A stretch of DNA of 64,000 nt, taken from positions 248,001-312,000 of the forward strand of contig VXAZ01006790.1 of NCBI GenBank assembly GCA_013399875.1, written 5' to 3'. Position 1 is the stretch's first letter, and the number at the start of each line of letters is the position of its first letter. Both the position numbers and the translations under genes were made by a program. The notes beneath the pieces were generated by a model, which was not told the origin of the DNA, searched no databases, and was given only the letters and a program-made list of their open reading frames with translations. Shown here piece by piece: positions 61,290 through 64,000 of the stretch. This DNA comes from Gymnorhina tibicen (lineage: Eukaryota; Chordata; Aves; Passeriformes; Artamidae).

Positions 61290-64000
61290 GTAAGATGTGT
61301 TTATTTATATAGTAATAAACTCTGTAATAGTTTCTGAAGGTGATTTTTTTCTCCCAAGCACAGGGGCAACTGCAAAGAAACTTTGGATGCAGAAATGAAA
61401 ATACTTTAAAATGCAGTGAAGAAGAGTGAATTGGAGCTTTTGCATTAACAGTGTTTTAAATATGCTAATATAGTATACCTTCTGTATTATACTTTATACC
61501 TTATATTTTTCTCACAGCAGCTGACTAATCAAATAAAATATTTCCCTGTTTTGAGCCAGCAGTGAAGAAGGGAGGGATAATATCAGTAGTGCCCATGCCA
61601 AGGGTTAACTACCGGTAAGGAGTGAGATGAAGGGGCTGGAGTCGAAGAGTATAATATGAAGGAGGGAAAGCAGAAACAGAGGAAGGAAAAGGCAAAAAAG
61701 GAGCTGGAAAAGCTCTCCGCAGGTCTCACATAGGTTGATTATTCTCTTTAGATGCTGGTTGTCCCAACCCATAGCTACTGAATTATTAAAGTGATTTTAA
61801 AGCACAGAAATAGTCAAATAAAGTGATCATCTTGATGCATACTTCATACAGCCAAGTGTGTGAGACTGCTAACTCTTGGGTATAATTAAGATCTTTCCGA
61901 TAACTTGTGAGAAAAGTGTTCTCATTAAACCATTCTAAAATATTTTTACTGTTATTTGCCTTTCAGCTATCTATTTTTTTTTTGTGACTCAAGACAATTG
62001 TTCTGTTGCTGCTGTGCTGTGCCTGACTGTAAATAATTGTATATTATGTTATAACAAATGTGCTTCTTTTTCCCCCAAGTGACAGTGACTAAAGAATGCA
62101 TCTGGCAAAGGTGACAAAGCCCAGCAATTGCTTTGGAGCAGAAGAGTTGTAGTTCAGTCTGGAGGAGTTACAGAACAATTTTAGAGGGAGATGAGGAAGT
62201 TAGATCATTGTGTTAAAATAAACCAAACAAACCCAAAACAAACATCCTCCCCCTCACCCCACCAAAAAAAAACCAAAACCAAAGCAAAAATTATTACGTG
62301 AAATAGAATTAATATTTTTTCCTTAGTGAAACAGTGAACTCAACTGGAATATGCTTGGTGTAATTTTCTTTTCCTTGACATATAAGAAATTGCTTCAAAT
62401 GGATGTTTTAGCTGTTTCTAAAAGTGGCCTCCCTAACGAGGCCTTCAAAAAGTAGTGTAATTGGATAATTCACGTAAGTTTTTTTCTGATAAAACATCCT
62501 TTTTCTCAATCATGGTATAGCTGAGCATGAATAGAAGGTGCTTTCCTGAGCTGAAGAAATATAATCTCTTTATAGGGGCATTCTTTAATTCTGTGTCATT
62601 AAACAAAACACTAAATTTTGTCTGCTTCTGGGGTTTTTTTTGTGTGTTAGTGCATCATTATGGGAAACCATTCAAGGAATTTGTCAGGAGTTGTTATTTT
62701 GTCAGGAGCTGGGCTCCATGGAACTGTTTAGGGAATGCATTTGTATAATTTCAGTTTTGAGATGTCAGAACCTTGGCTAAGCCCAGTCCATGTAAAGTGC
62801 AAGATGACCTTCCTGTGTGTGCCCACGCAAACAACATGAATTTGAAATGTTAAATCATTTAATTTTGGGGGGGGGGAGGGAAGGGAGGGAGAAATCAAAG
62901 TTTAAATTGTTAAGTTATTTGCTTTGATTTGTGCAGAGATATGTTTTTTAAACTTTTTATCTCTCTTCACTTTTATATCTCTTAAAATAGTGAAGTAGCA
63001 TATTAGAAGTCACCTACTGAATTTTTTATTATTTTATGTAACTGCATTTGGGGAAAGTTTCTTAAAGGAAAGAAAGGTGGGCTATGCAGTCTTTGTAGCC
63101 TATGGTTGCATAACGAGAATTCCTCTGCAGAAGCCAGAATTAAGATGATTTTTTTTGGTTCAGATGAAATATAAGACAGTGATGATGTCTTACATTAATA
63201 AATTAATATCCCTGACAAACAGTGTTTCAGACTTCAATTTTTAGTGTTTTCCTTCTTTATCAATTGATCATAGAGATGTAACAAGATATTTGGGGAAAGA
63301 TATGGTTATTTAGAATGTTTTTATTTGTTTTCTGTTGCTTTGCATGGCTGGTGTGTCTGCATCACTTTGAACACTTGAGACACAAGCATGTGACTCTCCT
63401 GACCTTTCTCTTTGATCTGTTTGCTCCTTTTTCTAAAAGATGCTCAGAAGAGAGCATGTGGTTTTTTCTGCTTGTTTTTTAATGAAAAAAATTACTTATT
63501 TAGAATTTCCCCCAGCCACTAAATGAGAGCAGCAGTATAAGGGGTAGCTAGAACCATCTTTTGGTTCAGCTATGAGTCATCTAAATTTAATTAATTGTGT
63601 TACAGACCAGACAGAGCAGGGGGAGTGTTGTCTCTCAGCAAGCAGGTCCCCAACGGATCAAGTATCTTAATGGCAGACACTTTTTAATGACAGGGAATAA
63701 ACCCAAAAATAAGCCAGCACATCCAGACGGAAGATTTATTTCTTTCCTGGCATGATAAATTCCCCGTGCCTCTTTCCTGCTTCGAGTGTTCTTGGGTTTG
63801 TAAGCACTCATATGAGATCTGGGGACAGGACTGTCCTTCAACTGAAGTTGTTGGTGTCAGCTATGATTTTTACTAAGGTGGCTTCCACAGGCATCAATCA
63901 ACTCTCTATTTGAAGCTGCCATCTTTTTTTAATGACTAGAAAATACACTAATCTCATGAAAAATGTCCCATTTTTAAATCATGGATTGTATAAATGTTTA
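61290..64000 (+). other. ADARB1: ADARB1 intron after the start-codon exon
   Basis: AT-rich intron to the window edge. No further coding exon was recognised; the next one, with the first dsRNA-binding domain, would be expected downstream. It contains an A/C-rich stretch at 62221-62289 and a G-rich run at 62867-62892. Confidence 0.65.

Overview
This window is nuclear DNA from a bird. The evidence is about two dozen CR1 LINE copies with the typical avian 3' ends, a long TGT...ACA solo LTR of avian type, AT-rich introns, and two recognisable genes in their conserved vertebrate order. Both genes lie on the + strand: the 3' part of SLX9 (FAM207A, C21orf70) and the 5' part of ADARB1 (ADAR2). The pair are neighbours with the same orientation on human 21q22.3. 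I cannot say which bird. Less than 2% of the window is protein-coding.

Layout. 1-13463 is intronic to SLX9 and repeat-rich; the first SLX9 exons are not visible. Four SLX9 coding exons lie at 13464-13532, 16597-16750, 19206-19274 and 20661-20787, with compatible splice phases throughout and a poly(A) signal at 21264. The intergenic space (about 21290-32790) holds a 1554-bp solo LTR (21559-23112) with a perfect 5-bp target duplication and a large CR1. At 32790-33780 a CpG island, broken by a 491-bp assembly gap, is the likely main ADARB1 promoter. From there to the right edge the window is ADARB1 5' introns. They contain a 37-nt probable 5'UTR exon (52577-52613), an upstream coding exon (57238-57319), and the canonical start-codon exon (61215-61289), which encodes MDVDDEENM.

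Main find. The exon at 57238-57319 is not obvious from ORF size but encodes an arginine/lysine cluster (WKRRRTKRSERK). Its donor phase joins it in frame to the start-codon exon, whose frame is open from its acceptor to the ATG. The joined product reads ...KRSERKD then RSSLRQPRNQHRYFT then MDVDD. This matches the basic R domain of ADAR3 (ADARB2) and the N-terminally extended 'ADAR2R' splice form described in mammals. The 37-nt exon does the opposite: spliced to the same acceptor it puts an in-frame TAA before the ATG. The locus therefore seems built for two alternative N-termini, chosen by which 5' exon is used.

No tRNA, rRNA, CRISPR or prokaryotic feature was seen.
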